Made by a program: the position numbers and the translations under genes. Positions 10,301 through 21,873 of a stretch of 64,000 nucleotides of DNA are shown here, in pieces; within the stretch, counting starts at the first letter, position 1, and each line of letters begins with the position of its first letter. The notes below the pieces were generated by a model. It did no database searches and was not told the DNA's origin. It saw only the letters and a program-made list of their open reading frames with translations. Source of the DNA: Gloeophyllum trabeum ATCC 11539 (lineage: Eukaryota > Basidiomycota > Agaricomycetes > Gloeophyllales > Gloeophyllaceae); NCBI RefSeq assembly GCF_000344685.1, contig NW_006920417.1, positions 783,652 through 847,651 of the forward strand, written 5' to 3'.

Positions 10301-13224
10301 TCGACAATCTCTGGGGCCTTGTCGCCTGCCACTCTTACGGGAATACGGGTATGCGCGTGTCTTTCCCAGTCAGGCAAATGTTGCGGCTCCTGAGCCAGTC
10401 AATATCGCGCAATCTCGAGCGACTTAGCTACGCTCAAAGGCTTCATACGCGGAAACTGGTCGGTGTTGCCTTGGCTATGTGACTCCGCTTTCTCTGACCG
10501 GTGCCTAGATTAATACAATATCATCTGAGCAACACCCTAGCGGTTACATTGTATCAAATGCGGACGATCTCCTTGGTTTGTTCGATGCGGATTTCGGTAT
10601 GCTGGTCATAGGTGAGGGTGCCAAGATCCTAGGTCCGAATCAGCATAGTCAAGAGATCCTCATCATGGCGGAGTACCTGAGACTTAAGCAGTTCACGTAA
10701 GCATGCACTCCGCTCAGTCTTATATGCGGCAATTGAACCTTGCGGACAGAACCATGCAGGTCTCGCACATCGTCACGAAGGATTACCCGGACCTTCAACT
10801 TACCATGGGCCTAGAGGTTATTGCCGGCCTTCTATATGTCCCGCTATCCAGCGGTGGCAAGGACTTCATCGCCTTCTTACGCAAGGGACAGCCACGTAAA
10901 ATACACTGGGCGGGTAAACCCTACAAAGACAATGCTGAGTCGAGGGCAACACTTGAGCCGCGGAAATCGTTCAAGGTTTGGTCTGAAACGGTTGCTGGGC
11001 GCTGTCGCCAGTGGACCGATGAGCAGCTGGAAACCGCGAGCGTACTGGCTCTGGTATATGGCAAGGTCGGGACTGTCGGAATTCTGGTGATCACACATGC
11101 TGATAGTCGCCCCTAGTTTATCGAAGTCTGGCGGCAGAAAGAGAATGCGCTCCATACGACCAAACTTACTGAAATCCTATTATCCAATGCTAGCCATGAA
11201 GGTGCGTTGTATCATCCTATAAGTCCTATGCAAGACTCAGTATGCCCTGTGTAGTTCGCACGCCATTGAATCATATCATCAAGTGGGACATCGCATATGA
11301 TCATGTTCCCCCTGGTTGACTGATCATGTGTATTTCAGTTACCTGGAAATGGCCCTCAATGGCCCCCTTGATCTGGAGACACGAGACAATCTCAGTCGCT
11401 CACACGCCGCATCCAAGGTGCGTAGCAAGTCTACATGCCTCTGCCCGTCTGACCGTTCGTTCAGAGTCTCCTCCTTACGATCAACGATCTTTTGGTATAG
11501 TTTTGATGGCTCTGTGTGAATAATGAGACTGATTCACCGGACAGGATCTGACACGGCTTGAGAGTGGCAATGAGACATCTTTCAGCGAACCGTTCAATAT
11601 CCGAGCAGCCATCGAGGAAGCCGTTCAACTGTATAGGAACGAGGCTAGCAGACGCAATATTGACTTTATCCTCGAGATCGATCTATCAGAACATCAGACT
11701 ATGGTGGTTGGAGATGCAAAGAAGATCAAGAGTGCCGTTGCTAATCTAACAGCCAACGCTCGTGCGTTTTATGTGTTATCACCGTGGATTAAGGCCATTG
11801 ATATCATCTTTCTCCTCGACAGTGAAATTCACCACCGAGGGTTCCGTGATGATTAGCTGTCGCGCGTTCAAAGAACCCGAAGGTCTCCGTGATCCAAAAC
11901 AGGTGGCGATCGAGATTATAGTCGCGGATACTGGCTGCGGTATATCTTCCGAGAAACTGAACAGCCTGTTCCGCGAATTCGAACAAGTCGAAGTGGCGGC
12001 TCCGAAGGCGCCGCAGGGTCTTGGTACGTTGAAACATTGGCCACCTGTAGTGGGTTTCGTATTTAACCCATGCTAGGCTTGGGTCTTGCTGTCGTGGCTA
12101 GGATTGTTGAACAACTCGGCGGCCAGCTTCGCGTGGATTCCAAAGTGGGAGAAGGAAGCCGGTTTTCTTTCCTGATACCCTTCGAGTTGTACCCTGCCGG
12201 TGGTTCCGTGGCTTCGGGATCGACAGGCTCATCCCTCAGGTCCCTGCGATCTCGAGCAACCAGTCCTGGTGAGCCCTCCCGCGATATTGAAAATTTGGTG
12301 CAAGCCATTGCTTCGACCCAGCTCTCGGTTCATCCATCACCCCCCGTTCACGGTCCCGGTCCCGCTGGCGCTTGCGAAATTAATCCATTCTTCCCTCCCG
12401 GAGAGGGAGTAGTCAAACCACCCACCCCGCCGCGGTCGGAAGAAGGAAAAGGGACCAGTGCGCCTTATGTGACTACGCCGCCTTGTGTGCAGCCCGCGAA
12501 GATTGAGGCTGATGGGCTAGATCGAGAAGTGACTGCCAAGCGTTCGGGCCGCGCTAAAAGGGCCTCTGCGGGTAATGCAGACGGGAGTGGGTCATCAGCC
12601 CCTTTGAGAGTACTCATAGTCGAAGTGAGGACATCACCAACGCTCTTGCCTCGGCCTTGCTGACGTTTATGCAGGATGACGATATAAATCGGACCATTCT
12701 GGCGAAGCGCCTAACGCTGGATGGGCATATCGTGGTCAACACCACGAATGGCCAAGAGTGCGTCGATATGATTGAAACGGATATCGATTTCGATTGCATC
12801 TTGATGGATGTGCAGTAAGTAATCGGCTGCGTGTCTAGAATTACTTCGCTCATGCGTCCTGCCCCACAGAATGCCTATTCTGAATGGTTTTGAAGCTACA
12901 AAGCGAATTCGCGAATTTGAACAGGGGCTTTCACCCCTCCAGCGTCCATCCCTGTCGTCGCGGCAATCGCATCAACTTAATGGTCGTGTGCCGATATTTG
13001 CGGTTTCTGCCTCGCTGATGGAAAGCCAACGGCCCACTATGGTCAAGTTGGGCATCGACGGGTGGATACTGAAGCCCATTGACTTCAAACGACTGAAAAC
13101 TATTTTGAAGGGCGTGACCGACCTGCAGCAGCGAGCAGCTGATATCTACAAGCCAGGCTGTAACTGGGAGACGGGCGGCTGGCTCTCGATACCACCAAAG
13201 ACCGATCGGGGCGATCGGCGGTAA
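7382..13224 (+). CDS. Fungal phytochrome (hybrid histidine kinase red-light sensor)
   Basis: Red/far-red photoreceptor that would bind a bilin and signal through a histidine-to-aspartate relay. A long disordered N-terminus leads to the PAS region with [19 protein letters not shown], joined across an intron at 8576-8627. The cysteine at 8564-8566 is in the bilin-attachment position of fungal and bacterial phytochromes. Then come the GAF domain ([35 protein letters not shown]), PHY domain, dimerisation helix with phosphoacceptor [20 protein letters not shown] (spliced across two introns near 11202-11338), ATPase boxes ([21 protein letters not shown]) and a receiver domain ([39 protein letters not shown]). 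All key catalytic residues are visible. The first in-frame ATG is at 7382. The frame is open upstream, so an extra 5' exon is possible. Confidence 0.92.
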
Positions 13225-13603
13225 TCATGTCGGAGGCTATTCTATTGCGACCTATGCACGGTTCGCCTGTACTATGTTATTCGTCATTGTCTGCTTTTTG
13301 TTTGTCTGCTCTCCATCAGTGGTGGTTCGGAGCTGTGAATCGTATTTATCTATCTTCTAGACGGTTGCATTCCGGCACCTCTTACTTCATTCACGTGTAT
13401 TTCTATTCATCCCCACAACACTCTGTATCCACTAGAGGTTCCATACACGCGTGGTTTTGGCATAGTACATTAAGCATTTACCGCCGTCGGTTTCGTAGTG
13501 CGTAGTACTAGTGTACGCTATTGCTGCTTAATACACGAATTGGATTTGGGTTTCGTACACACCTGTCACCTGCACGCGGATTGCCTGTCCCGCACAACGT
13601 TGA
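13225..13603. other. Convergent 3' region
   Basis: The phytochrome (+) and the dehydrogenase (-) end toward each other here. The stretch should hold both 3' untranslated regions and terminators. No gene is seen. Confidence 0.5.
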
Positions 13604-14667
13604 TCAGCCCCTCCCCACAAACGGCATCCCCGTTGCCCTGCGATGCGGACGGATGGGTCAGCTGTACGTCGGCAACCTTCTTTGCGAGAGCGCACTCACA
13701 TGATCATGAACTGGAGGACCTGGACCTCGTTGGGCAGGGACGCGATGTGCACGACGGCGTCGGCGACGTGCTGCTGGTCCATCATGGCCTCGGGCCTCGT
13801 GGAGCCGTCGGGCTGGAGCGCGCCGGCGGCGAGGCGCGCGGCCATGGGCGTGTGCGCGTTGCCGATGTCGATCTGCGTGCAGGAGATGTTGAAGGCGCGG
13901 CCGTCGAGCGCGGTGGACTTGGTCATGCCGGAGACGGCGTGCTTGGTCGCGGTGTAGGGCGCGCTGTGCGGGCGCGGGGTGTGCGCGGAGATGGAGCCGT
14001 TGTTGATGATGCGACCTGCGAGAGTGAGGAGTGAGATGATAGAGAGGGCTGGCGCGCGCGTGCGTACCGCCCTGAGGGGTCTGGCTCTTGAATATCTTGA
14101 CTGCCTCACGGGTGCAGAGGAAGGTGCCGATGAGGTTTGTGTTGAGCACTTTCTGGAAGAGGGACAGCGGGAGCTCCTCGAGCGGCAAGGCAGGGGCGCC
14201 CGTGCCGGCATTCTTTGAACGCAGCGCAGGGGATCGATTTCAGAGACTCGCCAGGTCAGAAGGGGACAGACGAACATTGAAAAGCATGTCAAGGCGCCCT
14301 GCATAATGGCGATTTGGTTATCAGCGAATCCCTAGGGTGCTCATGTATGAGCCGGGCATTTACTGACCGAATTTGTTGATTGTCTCGGCGAAGAGCCTGG
14401 CTACGTCCCCCTCGTCCGCAACGTCGCCGACGACTACGAGCGTTTCGTTCTTGCATTGGCGCGCTGTGTCTTGCAAGAGCACCTCGCGCCGACCGAAGAG
14501 GGCGACGCGCCACCCCGCAGCGGAGAGGGCGATCGCGGTGGTCTGACCAATGCCTGATTACGGGAGGGTGGAGTAAGGAGAAGGATCAACACGGAAGGCG
14601 CTGCTTCGCACTGACCAGAAGACGCCCCGGTGATGATGGCCACCTTGTTATGTGTGTTTTCTGCCAT
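13604..14667 (-). CDS. Short-chain dehydrogenase/reductase
   Basis: NAD(P)-dependent oxidoreductase of the classical SDR fold. It starts [18 protein letters not shown], giving the TGxxxGxG cofactor loop once the first intron is removed. Later exons show a [11 protein letters not shown] segment, a NNAG motif (near 14220), a catalytic serine region [15 protein letters not shown] and the YTATK active site. The last exon, joined after LQFMI across an intron at about 13638-13698, gives [11 protein letters not shown] and a stop at 13604. Length is about 260 residues, normal for the family. Neither the substrate nor any link to the neighbouring phytochrome is shown by the sequence. Confidence 0.85.
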
Positions 14668-15009
14668 TGTCAGTCGTTCAAAGTGAGATGCGATTCCTGG
14701 CCGCGTCGTGCGGACACAACGGGGCACCGCAGATGACCCATTGCTAATGCGATTATTCTCAGCCCGCGTTCTATCTGCCGACAGCCTCCGGGTTTGCCCA
14801 TCGAGATCCCGTGCAACAGCCTCCGCCGGTGGTGCAATGACACGCCCGAAAAGGAAATGGGCTTCGTTGGCACTGCCACCCGGGGCTTGCCTTGTGATCG
14901 CGATCAGTGCTGTCATCCGCAACGCGTCCCGCCACCCCGCGTATAACCCTGCAATAATGGCGCAGCAGGGCCGCCCGTCTCCCCGTCCTGCACTCCGTGA
15001 TAAGCCGCC
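14668..15009. promoter_or_regulatory. Divergent intergenic region
   Basis: Lies between the dehydrogenase start and a possible small gene starting at 15010. No coding content is recognised. Confidence 0.4.
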
Positions 15010-15304
15010 ATGTCGTCGACCAGCCTGCTCACGTCCATCTCCGAAACCGTATCGGTTCTTTTCGCCACACCGCTCGTGCCTCAGCCAGCGGACGCACCTA
15101 AAATCGTGGCGATACAACTCATGGAGATGCCCCCGTCCCGTACTTCCTCGCGCAGCACGGATACCATGTCGGTGAGTACCTCGATATACAATATCTTGGC
15201 TCGTTTCCTACAATGATGGTGCATAGGTCTCCTCTGCCATAACACGGACTTCTATCAATTCCGAGTCGGCGACTACTGGGGGATCGAACAATTCTGCTTT
15301 ATAG
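15010..15304 (+). CDS. Possible small two-exon protein (79 aa)
   Basis: Exon 1 (15010-15171) is exactly 54 codons, starting MSSTSLLTSISETVSVLF. A 55-base GT...AG intron (15172-15226) follows, then 26 codons ending GGSNNSAL and a stop. Phase, intron size and borders fit genes elsewhere in the window. The product is rich in serine and threonine, with no signal peptide, cysteine pattern or CAAX end. No family is recognised. Confidence 0.4.
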
Positions 15305-16678
15305 CAGTACTAGTCTCGATGTACCTCGAACCTGTACGTCGCGTGTTTTTCCTCTACGGTTCATACGATCGGTGATGTGTATAATTCAGCTTCGATGCCT
15401 TCATTCGAATCCACAAAACGTTCTGTATCTGTAAACCTGAAAGAGGTCTATGACTCAATGCAATCCTGTACTCTGCTATTTGTTGTTTGTGATAGTAGTT
15501 TTTGTATTGTTAGTCTTTGTTGTGACAAATGTCGAGAGCGCGCTTTTTGATCGCTATAAATATTCATGGTGAGCGACCATGAGCTGGATTCCCCTGATAG
15601 TATGTACTCAGTCGACGATGTCTATGTAAGCCTGATCCTGCTCAGCTGCAAGCTGTACCTTCGCGGACAAATCGCGGATACATTACTTTACGATCACGTG
15701 ACACCACACCAATCATGCCCCTATATATTTCTAGTGGTGGGAAGTACTATGTAGTCTGACGACTATTCCAGCAATCGGCGAAACGATAGAGAAGTTTGAG
15801 ATTTTCCGCACTCAGCAGCCGCTCCACGGCTTACTTATTGGAGTAGGGTATCACCAATTTTGCTCCGCTAATGCTGTGTCCTGATCAAAACAAGAGTGGT
15901 GAGTCGTGGTGCACTGTGGACCCGAGTGGGGTATAATTACCTTTCCGGGCTCGGCTGCCTGCGCGAAAAATTCTGAAAGTTCTCTATCGTTTCGCCGATT
16001 GCTGTCACATCGAGAAGATCGCGGGCATCGTGGAGCTGCCACCGACACTGCGTTCGAGTACATAGTACCTGAGGTCTTCATCAGCCGTGTCCGAGTCGCC
16101 CGACCCAACATCCGAAACGTGATGCTAGCGCTGAACGACATATGTCCATGCATATATGGGACTCCGACAGCCATTGCTGACCATCTATGTAAGGTAAAAC
16201 GCGTAGCTGCTGGCGAATATTTTGTATGCCCCTTGTTCGGATACCGGCCCCACCCTGCTGATATATTGCGCTCGCCTTGACAATGTTGGCCACGAGCAAG
16301 TCATTGGATGAGGTTCGTAGGGAACATCACGACGGCGCAGTCCCTACACGTCGTGCTTGTATGCCGCCGGACAGCCTGAAGTGCTGATAGGTATGGGTTT
16401 CTTCAAGTTGGTGAACAATACGGAGTCAGGGCTGCGCACAAGTCCCCTTCGCGTTTCTGCATCCCATCTGATCTGGTCCAGGTATTATGCCGGCCTTGGC
16501 GATACGCGCGTAGACGCTCCCTGGCCCAGGCTACCATCTCCATTTATATACCTCCGGTCGTGGACTCGGATGCTCTTGCTCCCTAGTAAGTACGCATTGA
16601 CACTGACAGACTCCGGCATTCGTAATCTGCCAACCAGCCTTTACAGCCCTGATTCATATCCATAACCAGATTGCACCA
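15305..16678. other. Gene-poor stretch with a long inverted repeat
   Basis: Only short frames on both strands. It contains the inverted repeat at 15769-16004. From about 16440 it resembles the stretch upstream of the second DUF6534 gene (shared catctgat and tatatacctccgg / tatatatctccgg motifs), so that end belongs to the tandem duplication. Confidence 0.5.
15769..16004. repeat. Imperfect inverted repeat with arms of about 50 bases
   Basis: The left arm (about 15769-15822) begins agcaatcggcgaaacgata. The right arm (about 15950-16004) is its reverse complement, ending tatcgtttcgccgattgct. The perfect part is about 26 bases and the match continues with a few mismatches to about 50. The spacer is about 125 bases. 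No transposase is seen. It could be a non-autonomous element (MITE-like) or a hairpin-forming transcript. Confidence 0.7.
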
Positions 16679-18552
16679 ATGGTTTCCATAGATGCATCCT
16701 TCGGCGTCGTCTTCGTCGGCGCCGTAATCTCGTACGCGTAAGTCTCCTCTCCCCGCGATTGTCTGCTGGTCTCGATATCGAAGCCTACTAGGCTGTATGG
16801 CATTACTTGCGGCCAGGTAGTGAGGTATTACGCAGCCACCGAATCCGATGACCTTTTGCTCAGGGGCATGGCAAGTATTCAGAAGGATCTACCACGCCTG
16901 ACTGAGATACGCGTCGTTGCCACTGGTAGCGGCGGTCTGGGTGGTGCGGGACGTTCTGCCGTGTCTTCGGTATTTCAGAAAATAATGATGCCCCAATGCT
17001 GAAATCAGCTGGACACGCTGCAACAGTGTCTCCTGACGGCATACAATGTGGTACTGCTACATATCGAGGTGCGGCGGCGACCCTGCGGGGTATGCATACT
17101 CTGTCAGGCACGCACTCTACCCCTTTCCAGACACTTCTTTACAGAGGCGGAATCCGAGATCGTGTCTTTGCAGGAGCTTCTCGGTACGTGGCTGTATGCG
17201 GGTACTATGCGCCTTACTTTGCCCATCGCAGCTAAACATCGTCCCCAGGCGATTGTGATACCAGGCGTAAGCCCGTTCGACCTGGCACGGTTCGGTTCAG
17301 ACTGACTTCGACCCACAGGCACTCTCCAATTTTGTTGTGGAAACGTGAGGACATGCAGTATGGAAATGACATTCCTGGCTATTCTAACCCTCTTTAATAC
17401 TACAGCTGTCTTATCATGAGGATCCGGAAGTGTACGATTGACCATTATTTTCCTCCGCGGAATATCAACTGACAAACTTCGTTTGCAGCGACGGGGATGA
17501 AAATCGGTCTTGTCTTGGTGAGTGCTGGTTATACCCCTGCGTCCACCTTGGTTGAATAACAGGACTTCTCCCCCACAGATCGCTCCGGCAGTAGCGTCTC
17601 TGGTCACGGCAATGCACGCACAATCTTTGTTGTAAGTGAATGTAACCTGACGATCGGCCGCGCTTTCGTATCAGCTGGCTCTATAGGTAAGCTATGTTCG
17701 CCTACAATCTGCTCTGACAACAAAGATGAATCACAACCATTTCCAGTATTCGCAGCACAAAGGTCAGTGTGGCTACGAGAATCGCGCGCACACCCGCCTA
17801 ATTTGTCCAACGCGCCCCAGCTTCGTGTCGCCACAACTGCTCGTCCGGAGAAAGTTAGCCAAAGTACGCCCTACCGGCAACTGTGCAGGGGGCACCCATG
17901 CTAATATCAATGCCCCTCCCCCAGTACAGTTTCATCGTCGCGTTCGCTTCCTACGTCGTAACCGACACCGCTATCGCAGCTATAATATGCGTTTACCTGT
18001 CCTACCACCAAACCCACGCTGTAAGACCTTTGCGGTGAGCATAACATATATAGCCTCCGTGAATGCGCTGAGTTATTGACGTACTCCAGATCAGTCGTGG
18101 GGCTGGTGATTAACTATGCTATCGCATCTGGCTTGCTGCCAACGTACGTTTAGGCTGCCCTGTCGTGTCGGCGATGCTAACGCCCGCATCTTAGTGTCCT
18201 GGTTTCTCTGGCTCTGATATCTGTATGAGCAATTTGTAGTCCTTCAGCTCGCTGGCTCAACTCTGTCACCCTAGTACCTGAAGCTCGCTGTGTCCGCGAA
18301 TATGGCGTACGCGGCGCTGTACCTAACACATGCCAAATGTCAGTCCGCCCCTTCATCATATCGAAACATATTTCCAAACTGAAGTCCGCGTCGTCCGCGT
18401 GCACTGATAGTATACGTGAATACTATGTTAGCTCCGTAGGTCCCAAATTCCCTGTGCCTCTGGAGGGCTCACTGCGTCGATTGATTGCGATCTTTAGGCT
18501 AAACAATCGCCAGGCCCTGCGTTCTCGGCTGCAGGCTGTGAAAGCCTACTGA
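16679..18552 (+). pseudogene. DUF6534-type membrane protein, left copy, probably decaying
   Basis: Paralogue of the gene at 19933-21754, with the same exon order. The first exon is MVSIDASFGVVFVGAVISYA, spliced to LYGITCGQVVRYY, then LDTLQQCLLTAYNV, FIVAFASYVVTDTAIAAI, SVVGLVINYAIASGLLPT, YLKLAVSANMAYAALYLTHAKC and SIREYYVSS. The last exon ends ALRSRLQAVKAY. Against the right copy it has lost an acceptor (ctg instead of cag near 16923), its matching donor is gcaagt instead of gtcagt, and one extra base sits in the LLTA segment (near 17037), which shifts the frame. These point to a pseudogene, though unusual splicing cannot be excluded. The family has seven helices and no established function known to me. 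Confidence 0.65.
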
Positions 18553-18679
18553 TGAATGACCTCTACAGGGAAGTGCACCCGCATTTTACATGAGTCTCTT
18601 ACGTCTTAGTCATCTCGAGAGGACCATAGGCGCCGCTGCAGAGAAGATAAATAGTGGTAAGACCTATAAGCATTACAAG

Positions 18680-19330
18680 CGTGCTATTCGAGTTAATTGC
18701 CCGTGGCGTAAATCAAGCGGGACACTACATAGCGTATCCAAGGGACGATACCTCGTCTGTAGAAGAAGCCGTAGCATTCATGCAGTTGCAGTCGACAGTT
18801 GCTTCCAGCAAATCTTGAAGCAACGCATATCAAGACAGTGAGGGCGCCAACGAAGATCACGGAAATACGTGATTGGAGGAAATCGGCCTTGGGCCGACAC
18901 AATCTGTGCCGTGAAATTTCATATCACACTTGGGTGCGACTAACTGAATGGAGATGACCCTCACCATTGAGGATACTAGTAGACAACATTTACGACGTCC
19001 GCGGCTCACCCCGGCCGCACTCCGAGTAGGCATGTGCGTACATCGTCTTTTATGACTCGCTTTTAGATGTCGACAGTACGCGAGCAATTGTGCTCTGCGA
19101 GTGCGGTTCCTTGTGTATCATTCCAGAGCATGGGGAATAGTGTACTCAACTTACAGAATGGCAAATGAAGTCCTTCAAGTTGGACGCCGTCGACGGAACC
19201 ACGTCCCAACATGACCTAATTATAGTACTGTGCTCTCATTGACCAGCTTAGTGATCTCTCGCTACTCTGGCGACAAGGTTGTAACTTGTGTCTCGCAGCC
19301 CCCACGATGCATTTTGTGAAGAGTTGATGC
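18680..19330 (-). pseudogene. Remnant of a DUF202 membrane protein gene
   Basis: Decayed copy of the gene at 21874-22665, in the same position relative to its DUF6534 neighbour. Matching segments, read on the minus strand, are: gtagcgagagatcactaagctgg with caatgagagcacagta (intact copy: DHLANERTVLAY); gagtcataaaagacgatgta with cgcacatg (TIHIYARPLG region); and a stretch translating VIFVGALTVLICV, equal to VLFVGAVLTALICV. The pieces fall in different frames and the conserved DHLANERT box is broken, so no working protein is encoded. Confidence 0.75.
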
Positions 19331-19932
19331 TGCAGGATATGGTGGTTTTGATACTGCAACAGAGCTCGGTGTTCATCGAGTGAAGACATGCCGCATGTCA
19401 GTACCCAGGTTGTACACCCCCTCATTTGGGTTCTGTATTCAAGTTTCTAACGATTACTTCAAATCGTGTTCGTGTGGATGTGTAAGAAGAGCTAGTAAGC
19501 GGACGAACTTCGTGCGGACAGCCATAGCAGGGGGCAGCCCCAATGCCTCCTGGTTGCGTTCCGGTCCAGGTACCGGACGTGTACCATACGGGTTTACTAC
19601 AACGTTGCACTAGTACTGGCGCAGGCGCGCACAGTATTCTGTCACGGTGCTATCGTATCCCATCTGATCCGGAATGGGGTGCTAACTGCCCAAAACCTAC
19701 ACCCATTCTCACTTATATATCTCCGGCATCGAAATGAACTCCGTTGATCGTACTCATCGACAGACTCAGGCGTTTACCCTGGTCTCTACATTATCACCTC
19801 TGTGGACAGGTACGTCTTCACACAGTAGCTCAGCTTGGCGTCATCTTGACGGATGACTGACATGGCGGACGATCCGCGGTTGCAGAACGCGTATAAGCAT
19901 TCGGTAGCATTTCAGGATTTCGAGAGCATCCA
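19331..19932. other. Junction between the two duplicated units
   Basis: No gene recognised. From about 19640 the sequence resembles that upstream of the left DUF6534 copy, so it should hold the promoter of the right copy and the duplication border. Confidence 0.5.
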
Positions 19933-21754
19933 ATGCTTCCCGTCGATTCATCCTTTGGCGCTCTCCTCGTCGGCGCAGTCATTTCCTATGCGTCAGTTGT
20001 TTCGTAGCGCTCTAGCGATTTGGGCCTCCCTCTTGATACGTCGCAAGTCTTTACGGTATTACTTGCGGACAGGTTCTCGGATATTACAGAAGCACCAAGT
20101 CGGACCACTGGACGCTTAGAGGCATGGTCAGTAGCATCACGGATCTGCCGTGGCCGACAGACTTAATTCTAACTACGACAGGTGGCAGCGGTTTGTGTGG
20201 TAAGTCGGGATTTACCACTCATGACCATGAGCAGGCAACGACCCCTTGCTTCAGATGGACACTCTGCAACAGTGTCTTTTGATGCATACGTTATGGTACT
20301 ATTTCGTTTCCAAGTGCGACGGTGACCCCTCTGGATACCTGTTTACTGTCTGGTGGGCTTCTACTTTCCCCCAACTTTCTATGTAGTGAAATTCAGATCT
20401 TTGTAGGAGCTTCTCGGTAGGTCGGTTTACGTGTCTTCGTCTATCGCGACTAATTATCGCCAACAGGCTTTCGTAATCCCAGGGGTAAGCCCATTTGAAT
20501 GCAGGTGACGGCCTTCAGCTGACTTCATTCCATAGGCACTCTCCAATTTTATCGTGGAAATGTCAGGATTTCTAGTACCAGCAGAATATTTCGGTGGTAA
20601 TGCTAACACTTGTTACTACCCAGCTGTCTGATCATGCGAATCAGGAGCTGTAAGCTTCCACTGCATCCGTTATCCTCTCCCCTCGGTTGAGTTGACGCAC
20701 GCCAGTGACCGGGATGAAATTCGGTTTTGTACTGGTAGGAGCCTGGGCTTCTCATTCGCCTGCGTCTGCTCAATAACTGGGCATCTCCTTCCACAGCTTG
20801 TTCCAGCATTCGCGGCTTTAGGTAATGTCCTCGTGATGTCCGTCGTCGGTGCAAATGTTCTGAGCATTGTCGCTGGGCTGCTGCATCAGCCGCCTCTATT
20901 GGCACGTTTCGTCATGCTTCCGGTCGTTCTTCCCACTGAGACGGACAGGTTTCTTCCAGTATTTTCAGGACAAAGGCCAGTATCATTACAACCGCAGGCA
21001 CCCGCATACCGTCCTTACCTGTGTAATACCTTCTAGCGTCGTGTCACCAGCCCTTACTGTCCAAACACAGCTCGCGAAAGTAGGTGGTCTTGCCAAAATT
21101 CGAGTAAGACACGCCAATTCAAGTAAATCTCTAACATGACCTTCCCTAGTTCACCTTCGTCGCAGCCTTTACTTCTTATGTCGTGACGGACACCGCCATA
21201 GCAGTTATCATATGCGGGTTTCTTCGCCGCCAGCAGCATAATGCTATAGGACCGTTACGGTGAGTAGTAATCCAGAGCAGTCGGAACATCGCCTAACTAA
21301 AATGCTACAGATCGGTCGTTAGACTCGTAATCAACTATACTATAGTATCCGGCTTACTGCCAACGTATGTCGAATAAATGCGTCATTGTCCTGGTGATGC
21401 TAACCCCTCTACCTAGTCTTCTAGTTTCATCGGCTCTGATATGTGTACGGCCAAGTCGGTTTCTTTTTGATTCTCTGACTCAAATGACCATCTCAGTACC
21501 TCAAGCTCTCCGCGTCTGGAAGCATGGTGTACGTGGCGCTGTACCTAATACATTCCAAATGTGGGTATGTCCCTCGCTACCATGCTGCTCGAACACTGAC
21601 ACATCAGTTGAATACGCGCAGTATACGTGATTACCATGCTAGCGTCGTAGGTTGAGATGCTCTGGAGAGTCGACTGTGTTAGCTGACTGCGATCGGTAGG
21701 CTCAATAACCGCCAGGCTATGCGATCTCGGCTGCAAGCCGTCAAAGTCTTCTGA
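19933..21754 (+). CDS. DUF6534-type seven-helix membrane protein, right copy
   Basis: Membrane protein of a family that is abundant in agaricomycetes; its function is not established to my knowledge. The first exon is MLPVDSSFGALLVGAVISYA. An intron leads to LYGITCGQVLGYYRSTKSDHW, then GMVAAVCVMDTLQQCLLMHTLWYYFVSKC, ALSNFIVE, LVPAFAAL, FTFVAAFTSYVVTDTAIAVIICGFL, SVVRLVINYTIVSGLLPT, a YLKLSASGSMVYVALYL helix and LNTRSIRDYHASV. A last exon joined with acceptor aaccgccag gives AMRSRLQAVKVF. The splice sites at the ends of the gene work in frame. The middle exons (20340-20800) are not fully resolved. It converges on the DUF202 gene. Confidence 0.65.
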
Positions 21755-21873
21755 TGGGATTCAGATGTTACAGGGTAATATTAGAGTGAACGTGCTTTAT
21801 TGATACAGGATATCGTCCAAGCTGTTTGCCAGAGTAGTATGATGTAAGACTGAAGTATGCCAGCCGAGGCTGG

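Noticed and set aside
13498..14034. Plus-strand frame of 178 codons
   Set aside because: It is antisense to the dehydrogenase, whose YTATK and NNAG motifs fix the minus strand.
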